From contig JANYDO010000172.1 of NCBI GenBank assembly GCA_025363605.1, forward strand, positions 1 to 32,296: a DNA stretch of 32,296 nt. The letters run 5' to 3'. Position numbers and translations under genes: made by a program. Numbering within the stretch: position 1 is the stretch's first letter; each line of letters starts with the position of its first letter. The notes under the pieces are model-generated. The model was given only the letters and a program-made list of their open reading frames with translations. It had not been told where the DNA came from and did not search any database. The stretch comes from Candidatus Kapaibacterium sp. Its GTDB lineage: Bacteria; Bacteroidota; Ignavibacteria; Kapaibacteriales; UBA4661. Below are positions 24,846 to 32,296 of this stretch, one piece after another.

Positions 24846-26150
24846 ATGAAACGTACTGATCAAGTTATGACACAAAAACAAATCTATCGCATCGTTGATA
24901 AACTAGCCTCGGCGAAGTATGCCAATGAACTAGACTTGCTCAGCTCGGTTATGCGCGAAATTGTTGACCGCGCCGATATTGAAATTAGTGGCGGACGCAT
25001 CTGGGTACTTGACCCCGCCGAGGATGCTTACATATTGCGCTATCAGTACGGTTCGCTTGACACTGTGCCGGACAATTACACCGTCACAATCGAAGAATAT
25101 CCGATGTTTGCCGAACTACCCGTCAAACGCACGGTAATGAATTACGAGACGGACGAAGTGCTCAAAAGCACGGGCATTCGCCTTTATTCTGCGACGGGGA
25201 TTGGTGAATTGGTCAAGCGCAAAAGCAATAAATACTATCCTTACGCGCTTGCCTTTAATGCACCGCAAATCAGCGACAAATTTTTCGATATGATTAACAT
25301 TATCGGAAGCGCCGTTGGTATTCGTTTGCGGGATTTGGAACGGCAGCAGCAGCAGCGCGTGATTGAAAAAGACTTGTCGCAAGCATGGGAAATCCAAAAG
25401 GGTCTTCTGCCCGACCACGAGACCATTTTTCGTGATTATCACTTGTTCGGTATTTCCATTCCCGACCGCATCGTGGGCGGCGATTATTTCGATTATCTAC
25501 GTCCGCCGAACAACTACGAAGAGCGCCTTAGTGTCCTTGTGAGCGATGCTTCCAGTAAAGGTATGGCGGCGGCTATTCAAGCGTTGTTTGTTTCGGGTGC
25601 AATTCGCATGGGTGTTGGGTTTGACCTCAAGATGGCTTCGTTGCTATCGCGGCTGAACACGCTCATTTACGAAACGTTTCCCTACGAGCGCTTCGTGACG
25701 TTATTTTACTGCGAACTTATTTCGTCGGATAAAGGCTTGCTGCTCTATGCGAACGCGGGGCACTGCAATCCCATTCACTACCGCGCCAAAACACGTGATT
25801 TTTATTTGCTGCCTACGACGGGAAGTATGCTTGGTATCTCGCCCGACCAACGGTTTCGCATTGAAAATATCAATATGTCGCCCGGCGATATTTTATTGCT
25901 TTATACCGATGGGATTATTGAAGCACAAAACAAACAGGGGAAGCTTTTCGGCGAGAATCGCTTAAAAACGATTCTCCGCAAAATGCACACAAAAACGCCA
26001 CGCGAAATCGGTCTGCAGTGCATCGAGGCTGCACAAGTATTTTCCGCCGGAGCAGAAGACCGTTATTCGGACGACAAAACGCTGGTTGTGATTAAGCGTA
26101 TGTTGCCGAATAGCGAAATGCCGGTGATAGTGGCGGGTGTTTCGGAGTAA
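24846..26150 (+). CDS. PP2C-type SpoIIE/RsbU-family serine phosphatase with GAF-like N-terminus
   Basis: The protein has 434 residues. Residues about 15-165 form a GAF-like sensor domain (LLSSVMREIVDRADIEISGG, GRIWVLDPAEDAYILRYQYG), then a short coiled linker (LRDLERQQQQRVIEKDLSQAWEIQKGLLP) leads to a SpoIIE phosphatase domain. Metal-binding acidic residues are all present: Asp213 in VGGDYFDY, Asp234 in VSDASSKGMAAA, Asp355 in YTDGIIEAQN, and Asp409-Asp410 in YSDDKTLVV. Such enzymes dephosphorylate anti-sigma-factor antagonists in partner-switching stress pathways. No anti-sigma or antagonist gene is adjacent. GAGAG before the ATG supports the start. The stop is 12 bases from the convergent purK stop, with no room for a terminator. 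Confidence 0.93.
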   Translation: MKRTDQVMTQKQIYRIVDKLASAKYANELDLLSSVMREIVDRADIEISGGRIWVLDPAEDAYILRYQYGSLDTVPDNYTVTIEEYPMFAELPVKRTVMNYETDEVLKSTGIRLYSATGIGELVKRKSNKYYPYALAFNAPQISDKFFDMINIIGSAVGIRLRDLERQQQQRVIEKDLSQAWEIQKGLLPDHETIFRDYHLFGISIPDRIVGGDYFDYLRPPNNYEERLSVLVSDASSKGMAAAIQALFVSGAIRMGVGFDLKMASLLSRLNTLIYETFPYERFVTLFYCELISSDKGLLLYANAGHCNPIHYRAKTRDFYLLPTTGSMLGISPDQRFRIENINMSPGDILLLYTDGIIEAQNKQGKLFGENRLKTILRKMHTKTPREIGLQCIEAAQVFSAGAEDRYSDDKTLVVIKRMLPNSEMPVIVAGVSE

Positions 26151-26162
26151 CAACATCATTCT

Positions 26163-27332
26163 CTACCACAGCAAATCCGCTTCCGCCGCTTTCACAATGT
26201 CTAATGCTTCCCCGACCGATGCTCCAAGCGCCGTCAAATGTCCCATTTTGCGCCCCACGCGGCTTGTTGCCTTGCCGTAGAGATGCAGCGCTACGCGCCC
26301 GTGCCGCATTAAGCCCACAACCGTATCCGGCACACCGGAGCCGATACGCTTCCCCAGCAAATTTGCCATCACCGCCGCCGGAGCAATGAGGTCTGCCGAA
26401 CCAAGCGGCAAATTGCAAATGGCGCGAATGTGGTTCTCGAACTGCGATGTGTAGCAGCCTTCTATCGTGTAATGCCCTGAATTATGCGGACGCGGAGCGA
26501 TTTCATTGTACAATAATTCGTCATTTTCCGTGAGGAACATTTCCACCCCAAAGACTCCTACGCCTTCCACTGCTTCTACCGCTGCCAGCGCCATTTCTTG
26601 CGCTTTCCGTCGAATACTTTCGTCCACATCCGGCGCAGGCGCAAGCACGTAGCGGCAGATATGATTTTCCTGTACCGTTTCCACGCACGGATAGGCGACC
26701 GTTTCGCCGCGCCGATTGCGGGCGACCATGACGGCGAGTTCTTTGCGAAATTTCACGAACTGTTCTGCCATCATTTTCCGTGGAACATCGGGGTCGCTGG
26801 TGAAGCGCATAAAAGCGACCATCGCTTGATTGTCACGTCCGACCGTTGCGTTTCCGTAGCCGTCGTAGCCAAGAGTGCGGGTCTTCATCACATACGGGTA
26901 GCCATGCTCTTTGCCAAAAGCATACGCTTCTTCCACGCTATTGATGGCAGCAAAGACGGGAACGGGTATTCCGGCACGCTCCATCGTTTGCTTCTGTGTG
27001 AATTTATCTTGTACTAGGCGGAGCGTTTCCGGCGAAGGCAGCACCAAGCGGCGCTCGGCAATCCGTTCCAAAATCTCCGGCGCAATAAACTCATTTTCTA
27101 GTGTGACAATATCGCTTACTTCGGTGAAGCGCTCTGTTTCTGCGGGATTGAGCCACCCTTCGGTAAAATCAAGTTTTGTCATCACGCCTGCGGGCGAGTT
27201 TTCGGCAGGTTCAATAGTGGCGACGCGCAAGCCCAGTCGGTATGCTGCTTGAGCGCTCATTTTGGCAAGCTGTCCGCCGCCCAGAATCCCGATGGTTACG
27301 GGCAAATCGTCATGGTAGAGAGATGAAAGCAC
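26163..27332 (-). CDS. purK: N5-carboxyaminoimidazole ribonucleotide synthase
   Basis: PurK makes N5-CAIR from AIR, bicarbonate and ATP in purine biosynthesis. The 389-residue protein is an ATP-grasp enzyme. ITIGILGGGQLAKMSAQAAYR-type residues 13-30 form the nucleotide-like N-terminal fold; KFTQKQTMERAGIPVPVF and YPYVMKTRTLGYDGYGNATV carry the ATP-binding lysine; VGVFGVEMFLTENDELLYNEIAPRPHNSGHYTIEG holds the metal-binding Glu and the substrate region. The C-terminus (GKRIGSGVPDTVVGLMRHGRVALHLYGK) is typical. purE is not in the window. It is third in a tight minus-strand run after ridA and a DUF5683 gene, with gaps of 15 and 38 bases. Confidence 0.95.
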   Translation of the reverse strand: MLSSLYHDDLPVTIGILGGGQLAKMSAQAAYRLGLRVATIEPAENSPAGVMTKLDFTEGWLNPAETERFTEVSDIVTLENEFIAPEILERIAERRLVLPSPETLRLVQDKFTQKQTMERAGIPVPVFAAINSVEEAYAFGKEHGYPYVMKTRTLGYDGYGNATVGRDNQAMVAFMRFTSDPDVPRKMMAEQFVKFRKELAVMVARNRRGETVAYPCVETVQENHICRYVLAPAPDVDESIRRKAQEMALAAVEAVEGVGVFGVEMFLTENDELLYNEIAPRPHNSGHYTIEGCYTSQFENHIRAICNLPLGSADLIAPAAVMANLLGKRIGSGVPDTVVGLMRHGRVALHLYGKATSRVGRKMGHLTALGASVGEALDIVKAAEADLLW

Positions 27333-27370
27333 AGTATCAGAACGTTCTTGAGTGATAAATTTGTGATTGT

Positions 27371-28093
27371 TTAGGGTTTGGAGACTTGAAGTTTGCTTTG
27401 CCGCTCTTCATTCCTCATTTCCAATTCGTAATTCTTCGGCGCTGCCAAGTGCGGCGCTTCCCAACGGATGGCAAGATTGATGCGCTGCCGGAAGGGGTCG
27501 AGTTGCAGACTGGCTTTGAATTCATCGCTTACATCAAAATCAAAAAGATGCGCTCCGACGTAGGCATCTATTGCGGCAAGACCGATAACACCGACCATGG
27601 CGACAATCGAAACATCACGCAGGTCGCGGTAAATCTCACGTATGCGCAGCAGCTGATCCTTTCTACCAATCGGGCTTGTGGAATCAATTGCTTTGTACTG
27701 CTTATCTGCTTCGGTAAATTGTATGCTATTGTAAACCGTGAAGCCCACTGCCGTCCCGAAGCCACCAAAAAAAATCGGGACTTTCCAATAGCTCTCCACA
27801 TAAAACTGCCCCAAGCCCGGAACGAGCGAAAGTGCCAATGCCAGTACGGGGCTTTTGGTCATCGTGGTGTATGTGCTGCGTGTGGCGCTGGTGGACGCTG
27901 GTGTTTGCATCATACTTTCGATGGGGACAAACGTTTTTTCTTTTGTGGTCGTGTCGCGTGTTTGTGCGTTTGCGTGGGCTGCGAGCGAATAGCAGAACCA
28001 CACAAGGACACAAAACAGTCGCAGCCCGCTTCGGAAGAATGTTCGCGGGCGGACTGCGTTTGAGCAAATACGGTGAAATTCTTGAGGAAGCAT
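27371..28093 (-). CDS. DUF5683-type small membrane protein
   Basis: The 240-residue protein starts with a cleavable or anchoring hydrophobic stretch (LRLFCVLVWFCYSLAAHANA) and has two further hydrophobic hairpins: SPVLALALSLVPGLGQFYVESYWKVPIFFGGFG and VSIVAMVGVIGLAAIDAYVG. SLVPGLGQFY and the IDAYVGAHLFDFDVS ending are signatures of the DUF5683 domain, common in Bacteroidota and unknown in function. It sits between ridA and purK with 15-base and 38-base gaps, likely one operon. The hydrophilic tail (KNYELEMRNEERQSKLQ) looks dispensable and its underlying bases are simple-sequence-like. Confidence 0.85.
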   Translation of the reverse strand: MLPQEFHRICSNAVRPRTFFRSGLRLFCVLVWFCYSLAAHANAQTRDTTTKEKTFVPIESMMQTPASTSATRSTYTTMTKSPVLALALSLVPGLGQFYVESYWKVPIFFGGFGTAVGFTVYNSIQFTEADKQYKAIDSTSPIGRKDQLLRIREIYRDLRDVSIVAMVGVIGLAAIDAYVGAHLFDFDVSDEFKASLQLDPFRQRINLAIRWEAPHLAAPKNYELEMRNEERQSKLQVSKP

Positions 28094-28108
28094 AATGCAA
28101 AAAGAAGA

Positions 28109-28486
28109 TTACTTTACCGCAACAACTTCAATTTCGACCTGCACATCTTTTGGAAGACGCGCTACTTCTACTGTGGAGCGGGCAGGCTTGATTTCGCCGA
28201 GATATTTGCCATAGACTTCGTTCATGGCAGCAAAATTATTCATGTCCTTCAGAAACACGGTCGCTTTGGCGATGTGTCCCAGTTCGTAGCCGGCTTCAGC
28301 AAGAACGGCTTTGATGTTTTCCAGAACTTGTGTGGTCTGTTCGGTGATGCCGCCCGCGACGACTTCTCCTGCGGGCGTAAGTGGAATTTGTCCCGCCAGA
28401 AAGAGCATTGTGCCTTGTGTTTCGATACCTTGCGAATACGGACCAAGCGCAGCAGGCGCGTTGGCGGAGGAAATGATTTTTCTCAT
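28109..28486 (-). CDS. RidA/YjgF-family enamine/imine deaminase
   Basis: RidA proteins hydrolyse reactive enamines and imines such as those formed from serine or threonine by PLP enzymes, releasing 2-keto acids and ammonia. The 125-residue length is typical. Family features: [33 protein letters not shown] at the start, [21 protein letters not shown] and [20 protein letters not shown], and a C-terminal [23 protein letters not shown] with Arg103 in the position of the catalytic arginine and Glu118 or Glu120 near the end. It is the first gene of the likely ridA-DUF5683-purK unit. Confidence 0.95.
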   Translation of the reverse strand: MRKIISSANAPAALGPYSQGIETQGTMLFLAGQIPLTPAGEVVAGGITEQTTQVLENIKAVLAEAGYELGHIAKATVFLKDMNNFAAMNEVYGKYLGEIKPARSTVEVARLPKDVQVEIEVVAVK

Positions 28487-28867
28487 GGATACATGGAATA
28501 GAGAGTGAAAAGAAATGGTAAATTATGGACGGTAAAAGATACAAATATCGTGCAAGAGTTTGATATTAGGTTCGTTGTCAATAATTTTTCGGTAAAATCT
28601 AGTGGGCAAAGGAGCATACTCCAATGTCATCAACTTAAGCGTAAGTTGTTTATTTTTCAAAAACTTACTCGTTCGCCCCCTTGAGCGAAGCGCTGAAGGG
28701 GGAACGGGGGATTCAAGCACTGATGCGTCTTGTGATAAATCCCCCACTCGCTTCGCTCGTCGCCCCCTTTGTCAAGAGGGCTGATTTGATAGGGCTTGCA
28801 GCCTTAAGTTGATGACATTGGAGCATACTCCCTTGTTTCTCATGCCGGATTACTTTTGGTCAAGAAC
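28487..28867. other. 381-bp intergenic region dominated by a composite palindrome
   Basis: No gene is supported. The first ~125 bases, upstream of ridA on the minus strand, should hold its promoter, though I cannot assign a clear box. The rest is the composite inverted-repeat element at 28611-28831 and 36 bases leading to the stop of the next minus-strand gene. Confidence 0.6.
28611..28831. repeat. 221-bp composite inverted-repeat element
   Basis: The left arm 28611-28639 (GGAGCATACTCCAATGTCATC and on to CTTAAG) and the right arm 28803-28831 are reverse complements except at the central GCATAC, which is in the same orientation in both. Inside, GGGGGATT facing AATCCCCC and two C-rich runs (CGCCCCCTTGAG near 28673, CGCCCCCTTTGTC near 28760) form a second palindromic layer. 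The outer GGAGCATRCTCC matches the core of the palindromes at 5986 and 14613. No coding capacity was found. It is probably a non-autonomous mobile or REP-type element. Confidence 0.65.
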
Positions 28868-29266
28868 TTAGGTTGTTTGACGCGAGCGTGATTCTCGGAG
28901 AATCAAAAGAAAAAGTATTCCAAACGAGCCATCATACGCCACACCCGCCAATACAAGCGGGGTCGCCTCGCCTATTGCATACATCAGCACCCATGAGGCG
29001 GCGGCAATGAGTTTGCCGATAGCGCCAATCAGCATCAAGCCGCGATTCTCTGCGGGATTGCGGGCGACAATCGCATAGCCGATGCCCATCGTAAGCACGA
29101 CGCACCAAAAGTTATAGTGGTAAAATTTCACCAGAATATCCGTTGAGCCGTGTCCGTAGAAGAGTTGCAAATGCAGAGGCATTGCTGCCAGTGCCGAAAG
29201 AGCGCCGATGACGTTGAGCGCGGCGGCGATGGTGAAGATTGTTTTGGTGTGTTGGGAGAGGTTCAT
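28868..29266 (-). CDS. Small integral membrane protein of unknown function
   Basis: The ATG at 29266 (MNLSQHTKTIFTIAAALNVIG) gives 132 residues; the frame is open 23 codons upstream, but those residues are polar, overlap the preceding gene and do not look native. Four hydrophobic segments are visible: about IFTIAAALNVIGALSALAAM, WCVVLTMGIGYAIVA, LMLIGAIGKLIAAASWVLMY and LVLAGVAYDGSFGILFLLIL. No catalytic motif. A FYHYNFWCVV region and the even number of segments suggest a small four-helix membrane protein. It is not clearly cotranscribed with the toxin-antitoxin pair upstream, although only two bases separate it from the toxin stop. Confidence 0.75.
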   Translation of the reverse strand: MNLSQHTKTIFTIAAALNVIGALSALAAMPLHLQLFYGHGSTDILVKFYHYNFWCVVLTMGIGYAIVARNPAENRGLMLIGAIGKLIAAASWVLMYAIGEATPLVLAGVAYDGSFGILFLLILRESRSRQTT

Positions 29267-29268
29267 AG

Positions 29269-29562
29269 TTAGGTACTCGGTAGTATTTTCTGCTCTCGGA
29301 GCAGGGTTTCGTAATCTTCTTGTGATTTGGAACACTCTACAAAAGCTTTGAAAAAGGTCTTATCCATATAGAGTTGTTTTGCCATTTTGCTTATCAGCAT
29401 ATCGCCAATATCTTGACCATTATGGCTTGTCTTGGTGTATATCCCGGTATCTTTACCGTTCAGGAAAAGGCGAAAGTAATGATGGTCTCCGATGGTAGCG
29501 GAAAATCCTTTCTTGCTAAGAGCGCTTTCAACTTTTCTGCTGTCAAGACTCGCCATGCACAA
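29269..29562 (-). CDS. HicA-like toxin candidate
   Basis: The 97-residue protein resembles the HicA dsRBD-like fold: VESALSKKGFSATIGDHHYF, a strand pair LFLNGKDTGIYTKTSHNGQ, and a helix IGDMLISKMAKQLYM; the last ~30 residues (FFKAFVECSKSQEDYETLL) extend beyond standard HicA. The GDHHYF histidine takes the place of the catalytic His in HicA mRNA interferases. The start overlaps the upstream antitoxin gene by 20 bases, and an ATG at 29556 is an alternative. The pairing of the two genes is the strongest support. It could be a nucleic-acid-binding protein without toxicity. Confidence 0.65.
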   Translation of the reverse strand: MCMASLDSRKVESALSKKGFSATIGDHHYFRLFLNGKDTGIYTKTSHNGQDIGDMLISKMAKQLYMDKTFFKAFVECSKSQEDYETLLREQKILPST

Positions 29563-29983
29563 TCTCCTTTACGAGAAGCAGCGTTCCGTATTTTATCTTT
29601 TTTGCATATTCGGTAAGATGTTCATCATCTTGTTGAAGGCTATGCCGATAGATGTATTCCAGTTCTTGAGCTATGTCTGCAATTGCTTCTTGCTCGTTTG
29701 CGCCGCAGCCATGAACATTTAAGGGAAGATACGAAATAGCAACGCCCTCCTCACTCACTTCTACTTCGCAGTAAGCAGGGCAGTGTAGGCTTACCAACGT
29801 ATGGTCTCCAGCGAATTCGTAGAACGTTTTGCTGTATTTTTGCGCGTCGCCATGGTTCTCACTGTCGTCGTCGGATACCAACTCCTGTTTCATCGCCCGC
29901 CAAACGTGAATTGGCACGAGAACAGCAGTGGTATTGCCATTTCCATCGGAAACATAGCTGACATCGGATGCAACGAGGAGCAT
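29543..29983 (-). CDS. HicB-like antitoxin candidate with Phd-like N-terminus
   Basis: The 146-residue acidic protein begins VSYVSDGNGNTTAVLVPIHVWRAM, the kind of strand-turn-strand seen in Phd-type antitoxins, followed by a variable acidic linker. The second half (EVEVSEEGVAISYLPLNVHGCGANEQEAIADIAQELEYIYR) resembles the HicB partial-RNase-H-like core, and DDEHLTEYAKKIKYGTLLLVKEIV is a C-terminal helical tail. It overlaps the toxin-like gene downstream and stands immediately after two identical palindromes likely to be its operators, fitting autoregulation. The hybrid layout is inferred by eye; it could equally be a single uncharacterised domain. Confidence 0.65.
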   Translation of the reverse strand: MLLVASDVSYVSDGNGNTTAVLVPIHVWRAMKQELVSDDDSENHGDAQKYSKTFYEFAGDHTLVSLHCPAYCEVEVSEEGVAISYLPLNVHGCGANEQEAIADIAQELEYIYRHSLQQDDEHLTEYAKKIKYGTLLLVKEIVHGES

Positions 29984-30015
29984 AGTATTTTCTTGAGATA
30001 GATGAAAATTTGGAT

Positions 30016-30060
30016 TCTTGAATTCAAGATTTAAGTGTTTCTAAAGACCTTGAATTCAAG
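30016..30060 (-). promoter_or_regulatory. Twin CTTGAATTCAAG palindromes, candidate TA operator
   Basis: The 12-bp palindrome CTTGAATTCAAG occurs at 30017-30028 (extendable to 14 bp, TCTTGAATTCAAGA) and again at 30049-30060. Centres are 32 bases apart, close to three helical turns, so dimers on each would face the same side. They start 33 bases upstream of the antitoxin ATG. This is the layout expected of an autorepressed toxin-antitoxin promoter, inferred from position. Confidence 0.6.
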
Positions 30061-30291
30061 CAGCAATTTGTGTTATAAAGCGTCTGTTTTTTTACGATTC
30101 CTATTGCCGTTTTTACAAAATCATCTGGTTTTTCGGATTATTGGAATAATGGCAATAGAAAATATGCCGAAATTTAACAAAAAATGTCAATTTGCCTACC
30201 TAAACAGTTACAAAAAATCAGACATTTTGATTGTAGCAGATTATCTTGAGAAACTTAAGAATACGCAATAATTGTCCCCAAATTACATAGA

Positions 30292-30336
30292 AAAAGGCGG
30301 AAGAGCAAGGTTTTATCCCTCGTTCTTCCGCCTTTT
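30292..30336 (-). terminator. Intrinsic terminator of bipA
   Basis: AAAAGGCGGAAGA at 30292-30304 pairs with TCTTCCGCCTTTT at 30324-30336 with a partly paired GC-rich inner part. Read on the minus strand it gives a hairpin preceded by A4 and ending in T4-5, 16 bases after the bipA stop. On the plus strand it also has a T-tract, so it may stop transcription both ways. Confidence 0.8.
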
Positions 30337-30352
30337 ATCTGCTCAAAAAACG

Positions 30353-32203
30353 TTATGCTTCTTCTGCCACAGCCAAGGACGAGCGTTTTTTCATGCGGGC
30401 GCGGTCGGTGGCGTTCAGGAAGCGCTTGCGAATGCGAATATTTTGCGGTGTCACTTCCAAAAGCTCGTCATCGGAAATAAATTCGATGTACTGCTCAAGG
30501 CTGAGTTGGCGCGGGGTGTCGAGTTTCACCGTACCGTCCGAGCCGCTTGCACGCATATTGGTAAGGTGCTTGGTGCGGCAGGGATTCACGACCATATCGT
30601 CCTCACGGGAGTTTTCGCCCACTACCATTCCTTCGTAAATCTCTACGCCCGGTCCGAGGAAGAGAACGCCACGTTCTTGCACCATTTCGAGTGCGTAGGC
30701 GGTGGAAGGACCGCCTTCCATTGAGATAAGCGAACCACGTGTGCGTGTTGCAAAGTCGCCTTTGTGCGCGTCATAGCCGTGGAAGGTGTGGTGAATAATA
30801 CCTTCGCCGCGTGTGGAGGTCAGGAACTCCGTGCGGAAGCCGATAAGACCACGTGCCGGAACGATGAACTCCGCGCGAACCATGTCGCCCGAAGGTGTCA
30901 TGTTCAGCATTTCTGCTTTGCGTCGTCCCAAAAGTTCAATCACCGTGCCGATTTGTGCTTGCGAAACGTCCACAATCACGTGTTCCATCGGCTCAAGGAG
31001 TTTATTATTTTCATCGCGTTTGTAGAGTACTTCCGGCTTGGAAACCGCAAACTCAAACCCTTCGCGGCGCATGGTTTCAATCAAAATTGCCAACTGCAAT
31101 TCGCCACGACCAGAGACGCGGAAGTTATCCGGCTGGTCGGTATCGGCAACGCGCAAGGCAACGTTAGTGCGGGTTTCGCGGAAAAGGCGCTCACGCAGTT
31201 TTGGCGTGGTAACAAATTTTCCTTCGCGCCCTGCGAACGGCGAGGTGTTCACCATAAAGTGCATGGCAAGCGTCGGCTCGTCAATGTTGACGTAGGGAAG
31301 CGCTTCGGGATTGGCAGCGCTCGCTATCGTGTCGCCGATAAAAACGTTCTCAAAGCCGGAGAGTGCGATAAGGTCGCCTGCTTCGGCGCTTTCGACTTCT
31401 TTGCGCTGATTGCCCTCGAAGACGTAGAGTTTTGTAATCTTGTTATTTTCAATTTTGCCATCGGTACTCATAAGCGCTACGTTATCACCCACTTTGACCA
31501 TACCACGATGAATACGCCCGACAGCAATACGACCCACGTAATCATTCCAGTCCAGCGCTGCGATAATCATTTGGAATGGCTTGTCCAACTCAGCCGGTGG
31601 GGGCGGAATGGTAGCGATAATAGTCTCAAAAAGCGGATTAAGCGAGTCGGATTCTTCTTCGAGCGAACGCTTTGCGATGCCTTGCTTTGCAATGGCATAA
31701 ATGACGGGGAAATCAAGCTGTTCGTAGTCGGCTTCCAGATTGATAAAGAGCTGCATGATTTCATCCAGAACTTCAGGAGCACGGGCATCGGCGCGGTCAA
31801 TTTTATTGACGACAACGATAGGAATCAAGCCCATTTCGAGTGCTTTTTTCAGAACGAAGCGTGTTTGCGGGAGCGGACCTTCGGCAGCATCCACGAGCAA
31901 GAGTACGCCGTCCACCATAGAGAGAACGCGCTCTACTTCGCCGCCGAAGTCGGAGTGACCGGGGGTGTCGAGGATGTTAATTTTCATGCCGTTCCAGTGG
32001 ATAGCGGCATTTTTCGCCATGATGGTGATGCCTTTTTCGCGCTCCAAGTCGTTGGAGTCCATAAGTCGCGTGGCAACGACTTGATTTTCGCGGAAGGTGC
32101 CGGACTGACGCAAGAGGTGGTCAACGAGTGTGGTTTTGCCGTGGTCAACGTGCGCGATAATAGCGATGTTGCGGATATTCGGGTTACGAGGTACTTGCTG
32201 CAT
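30353..32203 (-). CDS. typA: Ribosome-associated translational GTPase BipA/TypA
   Basis: BipA is a ribosome-binding GTPase of the EF-G/LepA class, needed at low temperature and under stress. From the ATG at 32203 the protein has 616 residues, the usual size. GTPase motifs are intact: AHVDHGKTT (18-26), EREKGITI (54-61), DTPGHSDF (79-86) and NKID (133-136). Domain II ([20 protein letters not shown]), III and V regions and the BipA-specific C-terminal domain ([21 protein letters not shown]) follow; ASGSD and [26 protein letters not shown] are family signatures. The frame is open six codons further upstream (32221), but those residues are not typical. A terminator closes the gene; the upstream promoter region is cut by the window end. 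Confidence 0.97.
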   Translation of the reverse strand: MQQVPRNPNIRNIAIIAHVDHGKTTLVDHLLRQSGTFRENQVVATRLMDSNDLEREKGITIMAKNAAIHWNGMKINILDTPGHSDFGGEVERVLSMVDGVLLLVDAAEGPLPQTRFVLKKALEMGLIPIVVVNKIDRADARAPEVLDEIMQLFINLEADYEQLDFPVIYAIAKQGIAKRSLEEESDSLNPLFETIIATIPPPPAELDKPFQMIIAALDWNDYVGRIAVGRIHRGMVKVGDNVALMSTDGKIENNKITKLYVFEGNQRKEVESAEAGDLIALSGFENVFIGDTIASAANPEALPYVNIDEPTLAMHFMVNTSPFAGREGKFVTTPKLRERLFRETRTNVALRVADTDQPDNFRVSGRGELQLAILIETMRREGFEFAVSKPEVLYKRDENNKLLEPMEHVIVDVSQAQIGTVIELLGRRKAEMLNMTPSGDMVRAEFIVPARGLIGFRTEFLTSTRGEGIIHHTFHGYDAHKGDFATRTRGSLISMEGGPSTAYALEMVQERGVLFLGPGVEIYEGMVVGENSREDDMVVNPCRTKHLTNMRASGSDGTVKLDTPRQLSLEQYIEFISDDELLEVTPQNIRIRKRFLNATDRARMKKRSSLAVAEEA

Positions 32204-32296
32204 AAAACGGTAAAAGATCAAAAAACGAGTTATTGGCGATAAAAATTGTGTTACAGATTCGCAAGTTACGAATTTTTGGTGATTTTGCCATGATTT

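Larger units (their letters stand above)
29984..30352. other. 369-bp intergenic region upstream of the TA pair and after bipA
   Basis: The HicAB-like operators lie at 30016-30060. AT-rich sequence follows, with CTATTGCC at 30101-30108 facing GGCAATAG at 30151-30158 and a short ATTATT/AATAAT palindrome at 30137-30150. The bipA terminator is at 30292-30336. A 78-codon plus-strand open frame (30035-30271) has no recognisable features and is not called as a gene. Confidence 0.6.

Noticed and set aside
30035-30271. 78-codon plus-strand open frame
   Set aside because: AT-rich, overlaps the TA operator region, no motif or ribosome binding site.
30764-32242. Long plus-strand open frame of 492 codons
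   Set aside because: It is antisense to bipA, whose motifs are unmistakable, and the translation shows no recognisable family.
1-32296. CRISPR arrays, tRNA or rRNA genes
   Set aside because: No regularly spaced repeats and no tRNA- or rRNA-like segment were recognised by eye; a tRNAscan/Infernal run would be decisive.

Overview
The window looks like a chromosomal segment from a free-living Gram-negative bacterium of the Bacteroidota/Chlorobiota/Kapabacteria side of the FCB group. The signs are a SusC/SusD pair, a second TonB-dependent receptor with a carboxypeptidase-regulatory-like N-terminus, a type IX secretion C-terminal sorting domain, a tricorn-like protease and a DUF5683 membrane protein. 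I cannot fix the genus. No rRNA, tRNA, CRISPR array, phage or complete insertion sequence was seen. The non-coding space is rich in palindromic repeats.

Layout. 1-3217: C-terminal bulk of a secreted tricorn-type protease, cut by the window edge and followed by a strong terminator. 3467-5953: glycogen/maltodextrin phosphorylase. 6208-7800: exported TPR protein. 7959-8330 (-): stand-alone receiver whose phosphoacceptor Asp is Asn. 8481-9002: ComEA-like helix-hairpin-helix protein. 9003-9863: non-coding, with a long inverted repeat. 9864-14499: SusC-SusD. 14899-16236: secreted protein with two nearly identical 162-residue modules and a T9SS tail. 16389-17774: two toxin-antitoxin pairs (TumA/TumE-like and RelE/ParE-like), each followed by a copy of the same terminator that ends the preceding gene. 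17892-18812: secreted esterase-fold protein. 18957-23587 (-): TonB receptor, Uma2 nuclease-fold protein, flavin-reductase-like protein and TrmD. 23849-26150 (+): DapA and a SpoIIE/RsbU-type phosphatase. 26163-28486 (-): RidA, DUF5683 protein, PurK. 28868-29266 (-): small membrane protein. 29269-29983 (-): HicA/HicB-like toxin-antitoxin pair with two identical palindromes upstream. 30353-32203 (-): BipA/TypA.

Working together. Glycogen phosphorylase, SusC/SusD and the duplicated binding-module protein suggest uptake and use of alpha-glucans, but no glycoside hydrolase is present, so the substrate is an inference. DapA, TrmD, PurK, RidA and BipA are housekeeping genes. Three toxin-antitoxin-like pairs, two near-identical ~112-bp TA-ended palindromic elements in convergent gaps (plus a divergent third), and a 72-74 bp direct repeat bounding the two-TA cassette mark accessory activity inside otherwise core DNA.
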